Assembly (NCBI GenBank): GCA_944388745.1 | Contig: CALXJZ010000007.1 | Coordinates: forward strand, 1 to 38,789 | Source: an uncultured Clostridia bacterium | Lineage (GTDB): Bacteria > Bacillota > Clostridia > TANB77 > CAG-508 | Direction: 5' to 3' | Length of the DNA: 38,789 nucleotides | Shown here: piece after piece, positions 1 through 7,524 of the stretch | Layout of the letters: every line of letters begins with the position of its first letter | How positions within the stretch are numbered: position 1 is the first letter of the stretch | Notes under the pieces: generated by a model | Told to the model about the DNA's origin: nothing | What the model saw: only the letters and a program-made list of their open reading frames with translations | Databases searched by the model: none | Program-made: the position numbers and the translations under genes

Positions 1-86
1 ATCTTTTTTAATGGCACAATAAAAATTCTTCCAAAAATAAATAAAAAGCAAATACAAGCTAAATATGTAATAAGATTTCCATCCAT
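1..86 (-). CDS. bofA: BofA-like pro-sigma-K processing inhibitor, 5' part only
   Basis: The first 28 codons of a gene that runs off the left edge of the window. They read through one hydrophobic helix (about residues 6-22) into the segment FGRIFIVPLK, which resembles the N-terminal half of BofA family proteins. In sporulating Firmicutes BofA is a mother-cell membrane protein that holds the SpoIVFB protease inactive until the forespore signal arrives. The start is supported by a GGGGAAGG ribosome site four bases before the ATG. The gene lies just downstream of the DUF2508 gene, and a DUF2508-bofA order is common next to recR in Clostridia. Only a quarter to a third of the protein is visible, so the call rests on this motif and the context. 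Confidence 0.7.
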   Translation of the reverse strand, partial: MDGNLITYLACICFLFIFGRIFIVPLKK

Positions 87-164
87 ATTGCCTTCCCCCA
101 TCTTCTATTTGAAATTCTTATTACATTTCTATTCGCTTTTTGGACAAATATTACTTTATTTTAA

Positions 165-455
165 CTACCCTGCTTCTTCTCCTTCTTCCAATAATGAAAA
201 TTTAATATCATTTATCATATCAACTTCAATTCCTTTAGACTTTGCCACCTTTATTAGGTAACTCAATTTTGCTTGATTTGCTTTAATTTGATAAGTATAA
301 TAATCCACTAAATCTTCTTTTGCATATTCAAAATTAATATTTGCAGCTTTTAATTCTTCCCTAGTTTTTATAATTGTTCTTATTAATTCTATCTCTTTTT
401 CAATCTCACTCTTTTCAACTATCTTGCCTTCTCTTATATAAAATTCGTTTTGCAT
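165..455 (-). CDS. DUF2508 (YaaL-like) family protein
   Basis: A 96-residue soluble, mostly helical protein. The central part, with a Phe-Glu-x-Ala segment followed by DYYTYQIKANQAKLSYLIK, resembles the DUF2508 family (B. subtilis YaaL), in which an aspartate-tyrosine-rich helix precedes a lysine-alanine helix. The function of the family is unknown. It probably forms a two-gene unit with bofA, whose start lies about 80 bases downstream. The ribosome site is weak (a GGTGA four bases before the ATG). The acidic tail EEGEEAG has no assigned role. The family call is by pattern memory, not a search. Confidence 0.7.
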   Translation of the reverse strand: MQNEFYIREGKIVEKSEIEKEIELIRTIIKTREELKAANINFEYAKEDLVDYYTYQIKANQAKLSYLIKVAKSKGIEVDMINDIKFSLLEEGEEAG

Positions 456-547
456 AAAATCACCATTTCTTTCATATTTTACAATTTATTATATTCACTT
501 CTTCATAAATTATGTAATAATATCAAATTTCACAAATTTAATTTTTG

Positions 548-671
548 GCAAATGATATATTTAGATATTTTGAAGTATATTGGGGGGACCTTTCTAGAAA
601 ATGTTTGAACGTATGTGAATTACATTTTCTTGAATGGGGATTACGGAAAAATATATAAATATATCATTTGC
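548..671. repeat. Long imperfect hairpin (24-bp arms) in the gap before the VirD4-like gene
   Basis: In the 355-bp gene-free gap 456-810, positions 548-571 pair with 648-671 with a single mismatch (564 against 655). The outer 16 pairs are perfect. The 76-base interior holds a second hairpin (596-604 with 622-630) and two G-rich runs (582-587 and 636-639). This could be a structured RNA, a small palindromic mobile element or a degenerate terminator. I do not recognise it as a known riboswitch or ribozyme. The rest of the gap is plain AT-rich sequence plus the promoter at 743-771. Confidence 0.7.
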
Positions 672-742
672 TTTATATATTATTTAATGACTATGATTTA
701 TTGCAAAACGAATTACAATTTCATTTATTTTTCCAAAAACTC

Positions 743-771
743 TTGTTTTTTTCGCCATTTTATAGGATAAT
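743..771 (+). promoter_or_regulatory. Sigma-A-type promoter of the VirD4-like gene
   Basis: TTGTTT (743-748), a 17-base spacer and GATAAT (766-771) lie about 40 bases before the start codon at 811. An AAAGGG ribosome site sits just before that start. The -10 region AGGATAATATATA is shared almost exactly with the htrA promoter at 10351-10363. Confidence 0.55.
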
Positions 772-810
772 ATATATGTACGAATATAATTTTTAGAAAG
801 GGAATAACCT

Positions 811-3147
811 ATGAAATATATAGACAAATTTTTAAAGAAATTAAATACAGATAGAAACACATTTGCAACATATATATTTACACTCATAACTGTATACTTA
901 GCAGTAGACAGAATAGTAGAAATGTTATTAATGATATTTACAGGTGTTTCATACTCATATTGGGGACCAGTAGCATATACACTTGCATTAGCATGTCCAA
1001 TGCTTGCATTCGCATTCTCCCCATCATCTAAATTTTCAAAAACAAAGCCACAAAAAGTAACATTATTTTACTTATACGCAATCGCTCTCTACATCATAGC
1101 AATTTCAATGTTTACGCAATGGCTAAATAAAGGAGCATGGTTATTACTACTATCAGTACCAAATTACACAGAAATAATTACAGAATTTTCTGATTTAGTA
1201 ACACCTGCATTTGTAAGTATCTCTTTATATTTACCATTAGCAACAATATTTCCAATGTTCAAAAAACTGTACATGGGAATTAATGACACACAAGACAATG
1301 TACGTTCAATTTGGGACTATGCTGGAATAAGTTTAGCAGATAAAAAAGAAGGACATGGTCCATATACTTGCGAAGTATATATTTGTACAGATAATGAAAC
1401 TGGTAAAAAAATTGTTATGCCTGAAAGTTCAAGATTCCAATCATTATTCGTATGTGGTGGTTCTGGTTCAGGAAAAACATCTTTGGTTTATGAACCTTTA
1501 ATTGCCAAAGATATTGAAAGAAAATTCTTCTTTAGAGAAGCATCAAAAGAAATGGGATTTACTGCCCTTAAAACAAAAATTGCTTATTTAAACAAACCAT
1601 ATGATAATGATTACTTAAATAACCACTTTAATCTAAGTATGATAACTCCTGTTCAAGGGAAAGAATCTATATATAAATCTTATGTTAAAAAAATGATATT
1701 AGCTACTTCAGGTAATGATATAATTTATAGAGATTTAGGACTAACAGTAATGGCTCCTGATTATGAAATTATTGAACACATGACTGATGTTTGTAAAAAC
1801 TTTCATATAGAATATGATATGGTAGATCCAAGTAATAGTACATCTATTGGATTAAATCCATTCGTATATGATGATCCAAACAAGATTGCAATCACAATAT
1901 CTTCTGTTTTGAAAGCTATGTATAATACTAATCATGAAGATGTTGAAGAAGCTTATCGTGAAGATGTTTCTATTCAAGCAATCGAAAATGTTTCTATTTT
2001 ATTAAAAGAAATGTATCCAAGAATGAATGAAGGAAATCTTCCAAATATGGCTGATTTACTTAAATTACTAACTAATTTTGATTTAATAGAAAAAATGTGT
2101 GAAATAATGGCTCATGATGATGAATTAAGAGAAAAATATGAAGTACAACTTGCATATTTCAAAAAGAATTATTATCATGATGCACCTGGAAGAAACAGTA
2201 CTGAAAAGTACATTTATACAGTTGTTAGTCAATTAGATAATTTATTAAGAATACCTGGTGTAAAAAGTATTTTATGTAATAGACATCAAAATATAGACTT
2301 TGATAAACAATTAAAAAATGGAGATGTAACATTTATTTGTACTAGACGTGGTGATTTAGGTGCTGCAGCTCACAAAGCTTTTGGTCTATTCTACTTAGTA
2401 TCTTTACAAGATGCAGTACTTAGAAGACCAGGAAATGAAAACAACAGAATCCCACATTTCTTATACATCGATGAATTTGCTGATTTCATTTGTAAAGCTA
2501 CTGAAGCAATGTTCACTATGTATAGAAAATATCGTGTTGCAACTACTATATCAACACAAAGTTTAGCACAACTAGAAGGACCTACATCAAGAGAAAATTA
2601 TCGTTCAACAATTTTAGCTAACTGTGCAAGTAAAATATTCACTGGAAATGCTGATTATGATGAAGTTGAATGGTGGGGTAAAGAATTTGGAACAAAAAGA
2701 GAATGGACATATTCTAATAGTATGGATATGGAAAAATTGGAATATGACAAAAAATATGGTAGTGTAAAATGGACATTTGTTCCTTACTTCAAACCAGGAA
2801 AACTTCAAACTTTACCACAAAAACGTTGTGCATATAAAATTAGAGGTTCTAATGGAAAACCAATGGTTGGACCTGGTGATTTCCAATACCTAGAGTCTAA
2901 ATATAAAGAACCACAAAAAGTTAAAACTTATGACTTTGGTAGATATTCAGATAGTGTAACAACTGCAAGTGAAGATAACAATGATAGAACTAAAAAGAAA
3001 TTTAATTTAAAAGATTTGGATTTTATTGATGAAAGAGATGAATTTAATCCTATTCAAACTGATACAACTGATTCTAAATATTTATTTGACAATGAAGATG
3101 CAATTGTTGTTAATTTAAAAAAAGGAAATCCAAATAGTGATAAGTAA
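811..3147 (+). CDS. Orphan VirD4/TraG-family coupling ATPase
   Basis: A 778-residue membrane-anchored P-loop ATPase. The N-terminal 150 residues hold about four hydrophobic segments (near 17-45, 53-70, 83-101 and 131-150). The motor domain follows, with Walker A GGSGSGKTS at 216-224, Walker B FLYIDEF at 550-556, and a STQSLAQLEG segment about 30 residues later that matches the sensor region of TraG/VirD4/TraM-binding ATPases. In conjugation and type IV secretion these hexamers feed protein-DNA substrates into the channel. Here no relaxase, VirB4, or mating-pair gene lies nearby: the gene has its own promoter and terminator and stands between sporulation and metal-transport genes. It is either a remnant of an integrated element or a chromosomal member with a different substrate. 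The acidic, low-complexity tail after about 700 looks disordered. Confidence 0.85.
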   Translation: MKYIDKFLKKLNTDRNTFATYIFTLITVYLAVDRIVEMLLMIFTGVSYSYWGPVAYTLALACPMLAFAFSPSSKFSKTKPQKVTLFYLYAIALYIIAISMFTQWLNKGAWLLLLSVPNYTEIITEFSDLVTPAFVSISLYLPLATIFPMFKKLYMGINDTQDNVRSIWDYAGISLADKKEGHGPYTCEVYICTDNETGKKIVMPESSRFQSLFVCGGSGSGKTSLVYEPLIAKDIERKFFFREASKEMGFTALKTKIAYLNKPYDNDYLNNHFNLSMITPVQGKESIYKSYVKKMILATSGNDIIYRDLGLTVMAPDYEIIEHMTDVCKNFHIEYDMVDPSNSTSIGLNPFVYDDPNKIAITISSVLKAMYNTNHEDVEEAYREDVSIQAIENVSILLKEMYPRMNEGNLPNMADLLKLLTNFDLIEKMCEIMAHDDELREKYEVQLAYFKKNYYHDAPGRNSTEKYIYTVVSQLDNLLRIPGVKSILCNRHQNIDFDKQLKNGDVTFICTRRGDLGAAAHKAFGLFYLVSLQDAVLRRPGNENNRIPHFLYIDEFADFICKATEAMFTMYRKYRVATTISTQSLAQLEGPTSRENYRSTILANCASKIFTGNADYDEVEWWGKEFGTKREWTYSNSMDMEKLEYDKKYGSVKWTFVPYFKPGKLQTLPQKRCAYKIRGSNGKPMVGPGDFQYLESKYKEPQKVKTYDFGRYSDSVTTASEDNNDRTKKKFNLKDLDFIDERDEFNPIQTDTTDSKYLFDNEDAIVVNLKKGNPNSDK

Positions 3148-3160
3148 AAAATTATATACA

Positions 3161-3196
3161 AAAAATACTATAACAAATAAAGTTATAGTATTTTTT
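3161..3196. terminator. Bidirectional terminator between the VirD4-like and ArsP_2-like genes
   Basis: A 14-bp stem (3161-3174 with 3182-3196), a seven-base loop, and T-runs on both strands. It lies between two genes that converge on it. Confidence 0.85.
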
Positions 3197-3214
3197 AGTT
3201 TTCTTAAATTATTT

Positions 3215-4069
3215 TTAAAACTGAATTCCTATCAATTCTATTAATATACCAGACACAACACCTATCACATAAAGCAAAGCTGTTATTTTTAAATTCTGTT
3301 TTATTCCTTTATTAGTTTTAAATAATACTGCAAGTCCAACACCTGCCCCAACTAATAAACCTGAAATCATTGTAGCAGCTGATATAACATTCTCTAAATA
3401 CATTTGTGTTAAAAGAACAGATGAAGCACAATTTGGAATTAATCCTATTATTCCAGCTATAACTGGTCCAAATACTGGCTGGTTTCTTAAAAATCCTGCT
3501 ATCGTTTCTTCTCCAATTAAGTAGATTATTACATTCAATATAAATGTAAATAATAAGATAAATATAAATATATTAATTGTATGTTTTAATGCTGATTTAA
3601 CAATACCTTTTTCACAATGACAATGTTCTTTTTCACATAAATCTATGATTTTCTCTTCTTCTTGTTTTCCTTTATTAACTAAACTTATTACAAAATCTAT
3701 TATAAATCCTGCAACTACACCAATTAATAGTTTTACACCTAAAATCTTTAATATTGTTGTAACTGGTACTGCTTCTGATATAAAGATTGGTAACATTTCA
3801 TCAGATGTTGATAAATATACTGCAATTAATGTACCTAATGTAATTACTCTTGCTGCATAAAGGTTTGTTGCAGATACTGAAAAACCACATTGTGGAACTA
3901 TTCCTGATACTCCTCCTATTAATGGTCCAAATTTTCCAGATTTCTTTATCGCTTCTTTTGTTTTGTCCTTTGTTTTATGTTCTATGTATTCCATTATTAG
4001 ATATGTTATGAATAAAAATGGAATTAATTTTATGCTATCTATCAATGTATCTTCTATAATTTCTAACAT
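3215..4069 (-). CDS. ArsP_2-type heavy-metal permease (DUF2899)
   Basis: A 284-residue integral membrane protein with about eight to ten hydrophobic segments in two similar halves. Each half carries the same kind of motif: GIVPQCGFS at 56-64 and GLIPNCASS at 209-217. Paired Pro-x-Cys motifs like these mark the putative heavy-metal exporter family ArsP_2 (PF11449), some of whose members are annotated as arsenic or manganese transporters. A cytoplasmic loop near 145-153 is rich in Cys and His (CEKEHCHCEK) and could bind metal. The start has a GAAAGGG ribosome site. The substrate cannot be told from sequence. It has a convincing promoter at 4104-4132. Confidence 0.8.
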   Translation of the reverse strand: MLEIIEDTLIDSIKLIPFLFITYLIMEYIEHKTKDKTKEAIKKSGKFGPLIGGVSGIVPQCGFSVSATNLYAARVITLGTLIAVYLSTSDEMLPIFISEAVPVTTILKILGVKLLIGVVAGFIIDFVISLVNKGKQEEEKIIDLCEKEHCHCEKGIVKSALKHTINIFIFILLFTFILNVIIYLIGEETIAGFLRNQPVFGPVIAGIIGLIPNCASSVLLTQMYLENVISAATMISGLLVGAGVGLAVLFKTNKGIKQNLKITALLYVIGVVSGILIELIGIQF

Positions 4070-4103
4070 TTCTTATACCCTTTCTTTTCTAAATTACCTA
4101 TAA

Positions 4104-4132
4104 ATAATAGCATAAATTTCATTTTTTTTCAA
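4104..4132 (-). promoter_or_regulatory. Promoter of the ArsP_2-like gene
   Basis: On the minus strand TTGAAA (4132-4127), a 17-base spacer and TATTAT (4109-4104), about 35 bases before the start at 4069. Confidence 0.55.
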
Positions 4133-4174
4133 TAACTAATTTTTTTATCAATTATAATATTACATTTTTTAACA

Positions 4175-4204
4175 TTGACTTATGTAGCCCAGTTGTAATA
4201 TAAT
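4175..4204 (+). promoter_or_regulatory. Promoter of the small gene at 4242
   Basis: TTGACT (4175-4180), an 18-base spacer and a consensus TATAAT (4199-4204). It is followed by an AAGGAGG ribosome site (from about 4227) eight bases before the ATG at 4242. Confidence 0.7.
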
Positions 4205-4241
4205 ATTTTTTGTATAAATAATATATAAGGAGGCTACTAGC

Positions 4242-4484
4242 ATGACAAAAGCTAAAAAGCAAGAAGAAAATCGGTTCTTTATCTTAACAGTAAAAACCGA
4301 AAAAGCAGACGAATTAAAAAAAGAATTAATGTCCTATGGGCATAACTTTGAAAAATTAAAAACCAGTCAAAATTTTATCACTGGCTATACATTTTTTAAA
4401 GTTAATTTTAAAAATTCTTCTGAAAGAAATGCTTTATGTGATTTCTGTGACTATTTAAATGGTTTCAGAGATTCACCAGCTTAA
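4242..4484 (+). CDS. Small protein of unknown function with an in-frame CGG codon
   Basis: An 80-residue protein I do not recognise. It has a lysine-rich N-terminus, then a beta-strand-like FFILTV, an amphipathic helix and a second strand TFFKVNF, and ends in a Cys-Asp-rich CDFCDYLNGF segment. This could be a small alpha/beta sensor fold. Promoter, ribosome site and terminator are all strong, so it is a real single-gene unit. Codon 11 (4272-4274) is CGG, the only CGG in the window that is read in frame with no shift. If it were shifted +1 like the other five, translation would stop three codons later, after a 14-residue peptide. That makes the gene either the exception to the CGG rule or a gene whose output depends on how CGG is decoded. 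Confidence 0.8.
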   Translation: MTKAKKQEENRFFILTVKTEKADELKKELMSYGHNFEKLKTSQNFITGYTFFKVNFKNSSERNALCDFCDYLNGFRDSPA

Positions 4485-4496
4485 ATAGTAGTAACC

Positions 4497-4534
4497 AAAA
4501 TCCCCAGAGTCTTATTCAACTGGGGATTTTTTAT
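4497..4534. terminator. Terminator of the small gene, also facing the DUF2651-like gene
   Basis: Stem AAAATCCCCAG (4497-4507) with CTGGGGATTTT (4520-4530), followed by a T-run on the plus strand. The complementary A-run lets it act in both directions between convergent genes. Confidence 0.9.
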
Positions 4535-4535
4535 T

Positions 4536-5150
4536 TTATCTTCTTCTCCTATAACAACCTGAAATGCAACCTGTTTCACCATTATTATTTCCATTTGGAA
4601 TTACATTTATTCTTGCAGATACACCATTTGCAAAATTCACTGTATTATTTGAATCATCAGAGCAACAATTGCAACAACATGAATTATTATTACAATTGTT
4701 ATTACAATTATTATTGCGACCATTATTTCCATTATTATTACTACTAATAGTTAATAAGTCATTCGTGTTACCATTACATCCATTACTACTAATAGTTAAT
4801 AAATCTCCATTTCTATTATTTTGGCAGTTACTACTAATTGTTAATAAGTCATTTCGTGTATTATTGCGATTGCAGTTACAGTTATCTCTATCTCTACAAC
4901 AATTGTTGTCTCTATAAGTATTCAAAATTCTACATATAATATGTGTTAATACCGCTGTGATAAAACTAATTATTGCATAGATTATAGCTGCAACTAAAAA
5001 GTTTAGATTCCCCACAATAAATGTAACTACTAAAAATATAGCAAATATAATTGCTGCAACCAAAATGGGACATTTCAATATTTTTTGAAGTGCTATTGAA
5101 ATTATAATCGTTGCAATAGGGAGAGCAAAAAATATTAATAAAATATTCAT
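4536..5150 (-). CDS. DUF2651 (YbeF-like) membrane protein with an Asn/Cys-rich repeat tail
   Basis: A 204-residue protein with two domains. The first about 80 residues form three hydrophobic segments resembling the small YbeF-type membrane family DUF2651. The rest is very rich in Asn and Cys and contains three spaced copies of DLLTISSN, then Cys clusters (SCCCNCC) and a closing ARINVIPN...GCYRRRR segment. A GTG at 5162 could extend the frame, but the ATG at 5150 is better because GAGGTGA lies eight bases before it. Cys-rich, Asn-rich tails are seen in proteins of spore surfaces and in metal-binding or cross-linked proteins, but neither use is shown here. The repeats are visible at DNA level too, so the tail may vary in copy number. 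Confidence 0.7.
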   Translation of the reverse strand: MNILLIFFALPIATIIISIALQKILKCPILVAAIIFAIFLVVTFIVGNLNFLVAAIIYAIISFITAVLTHIICRILNTYRDNNCCRDRDNCNCNRNNTRNDLLTISSNCQNNRNGDLLTISSNGCNGNTNDLLTISSNNNGNNGRNNNCNNNCNNNSCCCNCCSDDSNNTVNFANGVSARINVIPNGNNNGETGCISGCYRRRR

Positions 5151-5261
5151 AAGCAAAATCACCTCATATATTTTACTATATTTTATGCCACTCCCTATTT
5201 TTTTGTTAACCTAACAAAACTTTATTTTAATAATTTTTCCTCATAATGAACCTTATTTTTT

Positions 5262-5383
5262 GTTGGAAAAGAATTAAATTTTGGCAAGGCAAACAAATTT
5301 GAAATTTATGAGGCGTACTTTTTGTACGTTGATTAAATTTCAAATGAAGTTTAACGCAGCCAAAATTGTAATTATTTTTCAAC
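5262..5383. repeat. Palindromic repeat element, full-length copy 1 (122 bp)
   Basis: The ends are inverted repeats: GTTGGAAAAGAATTAAATTTTGGC at the left against the reverse complement of the right end, with a few mismatches. Inside is a second inverted repeat (TTTGAAATTTA with TAAATTTCAAA) around a GTAC-T-run-GTAC centre. Copy 2 at 8863-8983 is nearly identical. This copy lies five bases from the truA stop codon. It could be a MITE-like mobile unit that also works as a transcription terminator. Confidence 0.85.
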
Positions 5384-5388
5384 AAAAT

Positions 5389-6129
5389 CTAATCATATTC
5401 TACTTTAACCAAATACAAGCCTTGTGGTGGTAAAGTTTTTCCTGCATTTTCTCTTTTTTTAGAATCTATTATATCTTTTATTTGTTCTGGCTCTATATTT
5501 CCAAAACCTACTTCTACTAATGTTCCTGCAATAATTCTTACCATATTATATAAAAAGCCATTTCCTGTTAATTCAATCCATACTCGTTCATCTGGCTTTT
5601 GAAAAACTTCTGCTTTAAAAATTGTTCTAACACTACTTTTTCTACTTGTACCACTTGCCTTAAAGGCCTTAAAATCGTGTTCTCCCTCAAAATATTTTAC
5701 AGCTTTTTTCATTTTTTCTACGTTTAATTTATTTGGTATATGTGTTTCTAAATTTCTATATATTGCACTTCCATATTTTGAATTATCTATAACATATCTA
5801 TAAGTTTTCCTTTTACAATTCAAACGACTGTGGAATCTTTCATCTACTTCTTCTGCTGATTTAATGCGTATTGATTTTTTCAGATTACTATTTAAAGCTA
5901 TTGCAAACTTTTCAATTGGAATATTGGAATTTGTTTTAAAATTTGCAACTTGCCCAAAAGCGTGTACTCCGGCATCTGTTCTTCCTGATGCCATTAAATC
6001 TACTTGTTCTCCTGTTATTCTTTCTATTGCTTTTTCTATTTCTCCTTGAATATTTAATTTAGTTGGTTGTTTTTGCCATCCATTAAAATCTTTTCCATCA
6101 TATTCTATAACTAATTTTATATTTCTCAT
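5389..6129 (-). CDS. truA: tRNA pseudouridine synthase A
   Basis: A 246-residue enzyme that converts uridines 38-40 of the tRNA anticodon arm to pseudouridine. The catalytic aspartate lies in SGRTDAGVHA (Asp52 with this start). Other family segments are YDGKDFNGWQKQP near the N-terminus and FLYNMVRIIAGTLVEVG near 195-215. The open frame extends upstream to 6162, but the ATG at 6129 is preferred: AAAGGA lies eight bases before it, and the protein then has the usual TruA length and begins MRNIKLVIEYDG. It follows cdaA with a gap of about 65 bases, so the two may be cotranscribed. The 122-bp palindromic repeat follows its stop codon. Confidence 0.97.
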   Translation of the reverse strand: MRNIKLVIEYDGKDFNGWQKQPTKLNIQGEIEKAIERITGEQVDLMASGRTDAGVHAFGQVANFKTNSNIPIEKFAIALNSNLKKSIRIKSAEEVDERFHSRLNCKRKTYRYVIDNSKYGSAIYRNLETHIPNKLNVEKMKKAVKYFEGEHDFKAFKASGTSRKSSVRTIFKAEVFQKPDERVWIELTGNGFLYNMVRIIAGTLVEVGFGNIEPEQIKDIIDSKKRENAGKTLPPQGLYLVKVEYD

Positions 6130-6194
6130 TTTTCTCATCCTTTTTATAATATTAATAAGCAAGGATTAAACAAAATATATCCTTGCCATTTATT

Positions 6195-7124
6195 TTATTC
6201 TTTATTTTCTTCTGTTTTTTTATTATTTCTAATTTTTTCTCTGATTTTCTTCAATTGACTAGCTCTTTCCTTTTTCTCTGTTGCAAATCTTTTGGTAACA
6301 ACATTACTAATTAAAATTTTCTTCAAAACATCTTCTCTAACATCAGCAATTAAAGTACCATCTTTTGCAACTGAAACCTTACCAGTCTCTTCTGATACAA
6401 CTACGACAATACTATCAGATTCTTTTGATATACCTATTGCTGCTCTGTGTCTTGTTCCTAATTCTTTTGCTATATCATTGTCATCTGCTAATGGTAGTAC
6501 ACAAGCCGCTGCTGCAATTTTATTATTAGAAATAACTACTGCTCCATCATGTAAAGGTGTTTTTGGTTCAAAAATATTTACTAACAATTGTGGTGACACT
6601 TCTGCATCCATCGGTATTCCTGTTGAAATTATATCTTGTATTTTAATATCTCTTTCAATTACAATTAATGCTCCTGTCTTTGCTTTTGAAAGTTCCATTG
6701 CTGCAATTACTATTTTATATATATCTTCTTTCGTCCTAGTTGCTAAATCTTTATCAATACCAAAAAATTTAGTAAATTTATTAGTTCCTAATTGTTCTAA
6801 TGCTCTTCTTAATTCCGGCTGGAATATAACAATAATTGCAATCACTCCTAAATTCATGATTCCTGTTAATATCCAGTTTAGAATTTTTAGATTTAATAGT
6901 CCACTTACCCAAGTAGCAATAACAAATAGTACTATTCCTTTTATTAATTGCCATGCTCTAGAACCTTTTACCATTTTTAAAAAGCAATATAACAAAAAAA
7001 TCACAATTGCTATGTCTACTATTAAAGTGACTAATTCAAATGGATTTTCTTGTAATGACTTTATATATGCTAAGATATTTTCTGTATAAAAATTTTCCCA
7101 ATTCATTCCTAAATTAATTATCAT
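6195..7124 (-). CDS. cdaA: Membrane diadenylate cyclase CdaA
   Basis: A 309-residue enzyme that joins two ATP into cyclic di-AMP, a second messenger for potassium and osmotic balance and cell-wall state. Three membrane segments (about 31-50, 61-78 and 90-101) precede the DisA_N catalytic domain, in which the DGA (193-195) and RHR (225-227) motifs are intact. It is some 35 residues longer than B. subtilis CdaA, partly through a Lys/Glu-rich tail. The start has GGGAG seven bases upstream. In many Firmicutes cdaA is followed by cdaR and glmM; neither is here, and truA follows instead. Confidence 0.95.
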   Translation of the reverse strand: MIINLGMNWENFYTENILAYIKSLQENPFELVTLIVDIAIVIFLLYCFLKMVKGSRAWQLIKGIVLFVIATWVSGLLNLKILNWILTGIMNLGVIAIIVIFQPELRRALEQLGTNKFTKFFGIDKDLATRTKEDIYKIVIAAMELSKAKTGALIVIERDIKIQDIISTGIPMDAEVSPQLLVNIFEPKTPLHDGAVVISNNKIAAAACVLPLADDNDIAKELGTRHRAAIGISKESDSIVVVVSEETGKVSVAKDGTLIADVREDVLKKILISNVVTKRFATEKKERASQLKKIREKIRNNKKTEENKE

Positions 7125-7204
7125 TTATTTCTCCCATTTCTTATCTTTATTTCATCTGTTATTTCTACTTATATTTTAAAATACAATTATTTTTACTATA
7201 ACAG

Positions 7205-7225
7205 GTTGGAAAAGAATTAAATTTT
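7205..7225. repeat. Fragment of the palindromic repeat (left end only)
   Basis: Twenty-one bases identical to the left end of the full copies at 5262 and 8863. The match ends inside the stop codon of the 51-residue gene. It is a truncated or eroded copy. Confidence 0.75.
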
Positions 7226-7379
7226 ACCCCATTAAAGCATAGATAAGAGTAATACCAGTTCCACCTACCATCAATACTGCCAAAAATGCGGCCATCACTT
7301 TAACAAAAATTTGTCCTTTGTCATAATGTCTTTGTTCTTTATTTTTTACCTTTTTATTTTTAACATCATTTTTCTTCAT
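7224..7379 (-). CDS. Small single-pass membrane protein (DUF4044-like)
   Basis: A 51-residue protein: a basic N-terminus of about 20 residues (many Lys and Asn) and one hydrophobic segment from about 24 to 50 (FVKVMAAFLAVLMVGGTGI). This is the shape of tiny DUF4044-type membrane proteins in Firmicutes, whose role is unknown. AAGGGA lies about ten bases before the start. The stop codon overlaps the end of a fragment of the palindromic repeat, so the last residues may have been reset by that insertion. It lies between pdp and cdaA and points the same way. Confidence 0.7.
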   Translation of the reverse strand: MKKNDVKNKKVKNKEQRHYDKGQIFVKVMAAFLAVLMVGGTGITLIYALMG

Positions 7380-7524
7380 TTTATTTCAATCCCTTCTTTA
7401 GTCGTTAAGATTTAAAATGACCATTTCTAATCACTCAAGTAACTTAACTTCTTCTTTCCTATCTATTATAGCACACAAAACAACTTTTTCAAATGTTTTT
7501 TTTTGGAATTGTAACATAATTTCA

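Noticed and set aside
641..646. CGG in the gap before the VirD4-like gene as a further shift site
   Set aside because: It lies in a non-coding hairpin with no reading frame of note.
684..887. Open frame on the minus strand over the VirD4-like promoter
   Set aside because: It overlaps the promoter and start of a well-supported gene, has no good ribosome site and looks like random AT-rich translation.
5960..5980. CCGG in truA as a sixth shift site
   Set aside because: The coding strand reads GAT GCC GGA GTA; CGG is out of frame and the gene is continuous. The same holds for CGG strings in cdaA, htrA, clpE, scpB, copA and others.
6292..7089. Long plus-strand frame opposite cdaA
   Set aside because: A mirror frame of a conserved gene: Ser/Thr/Ile-rich with no family features and no ribosome site.
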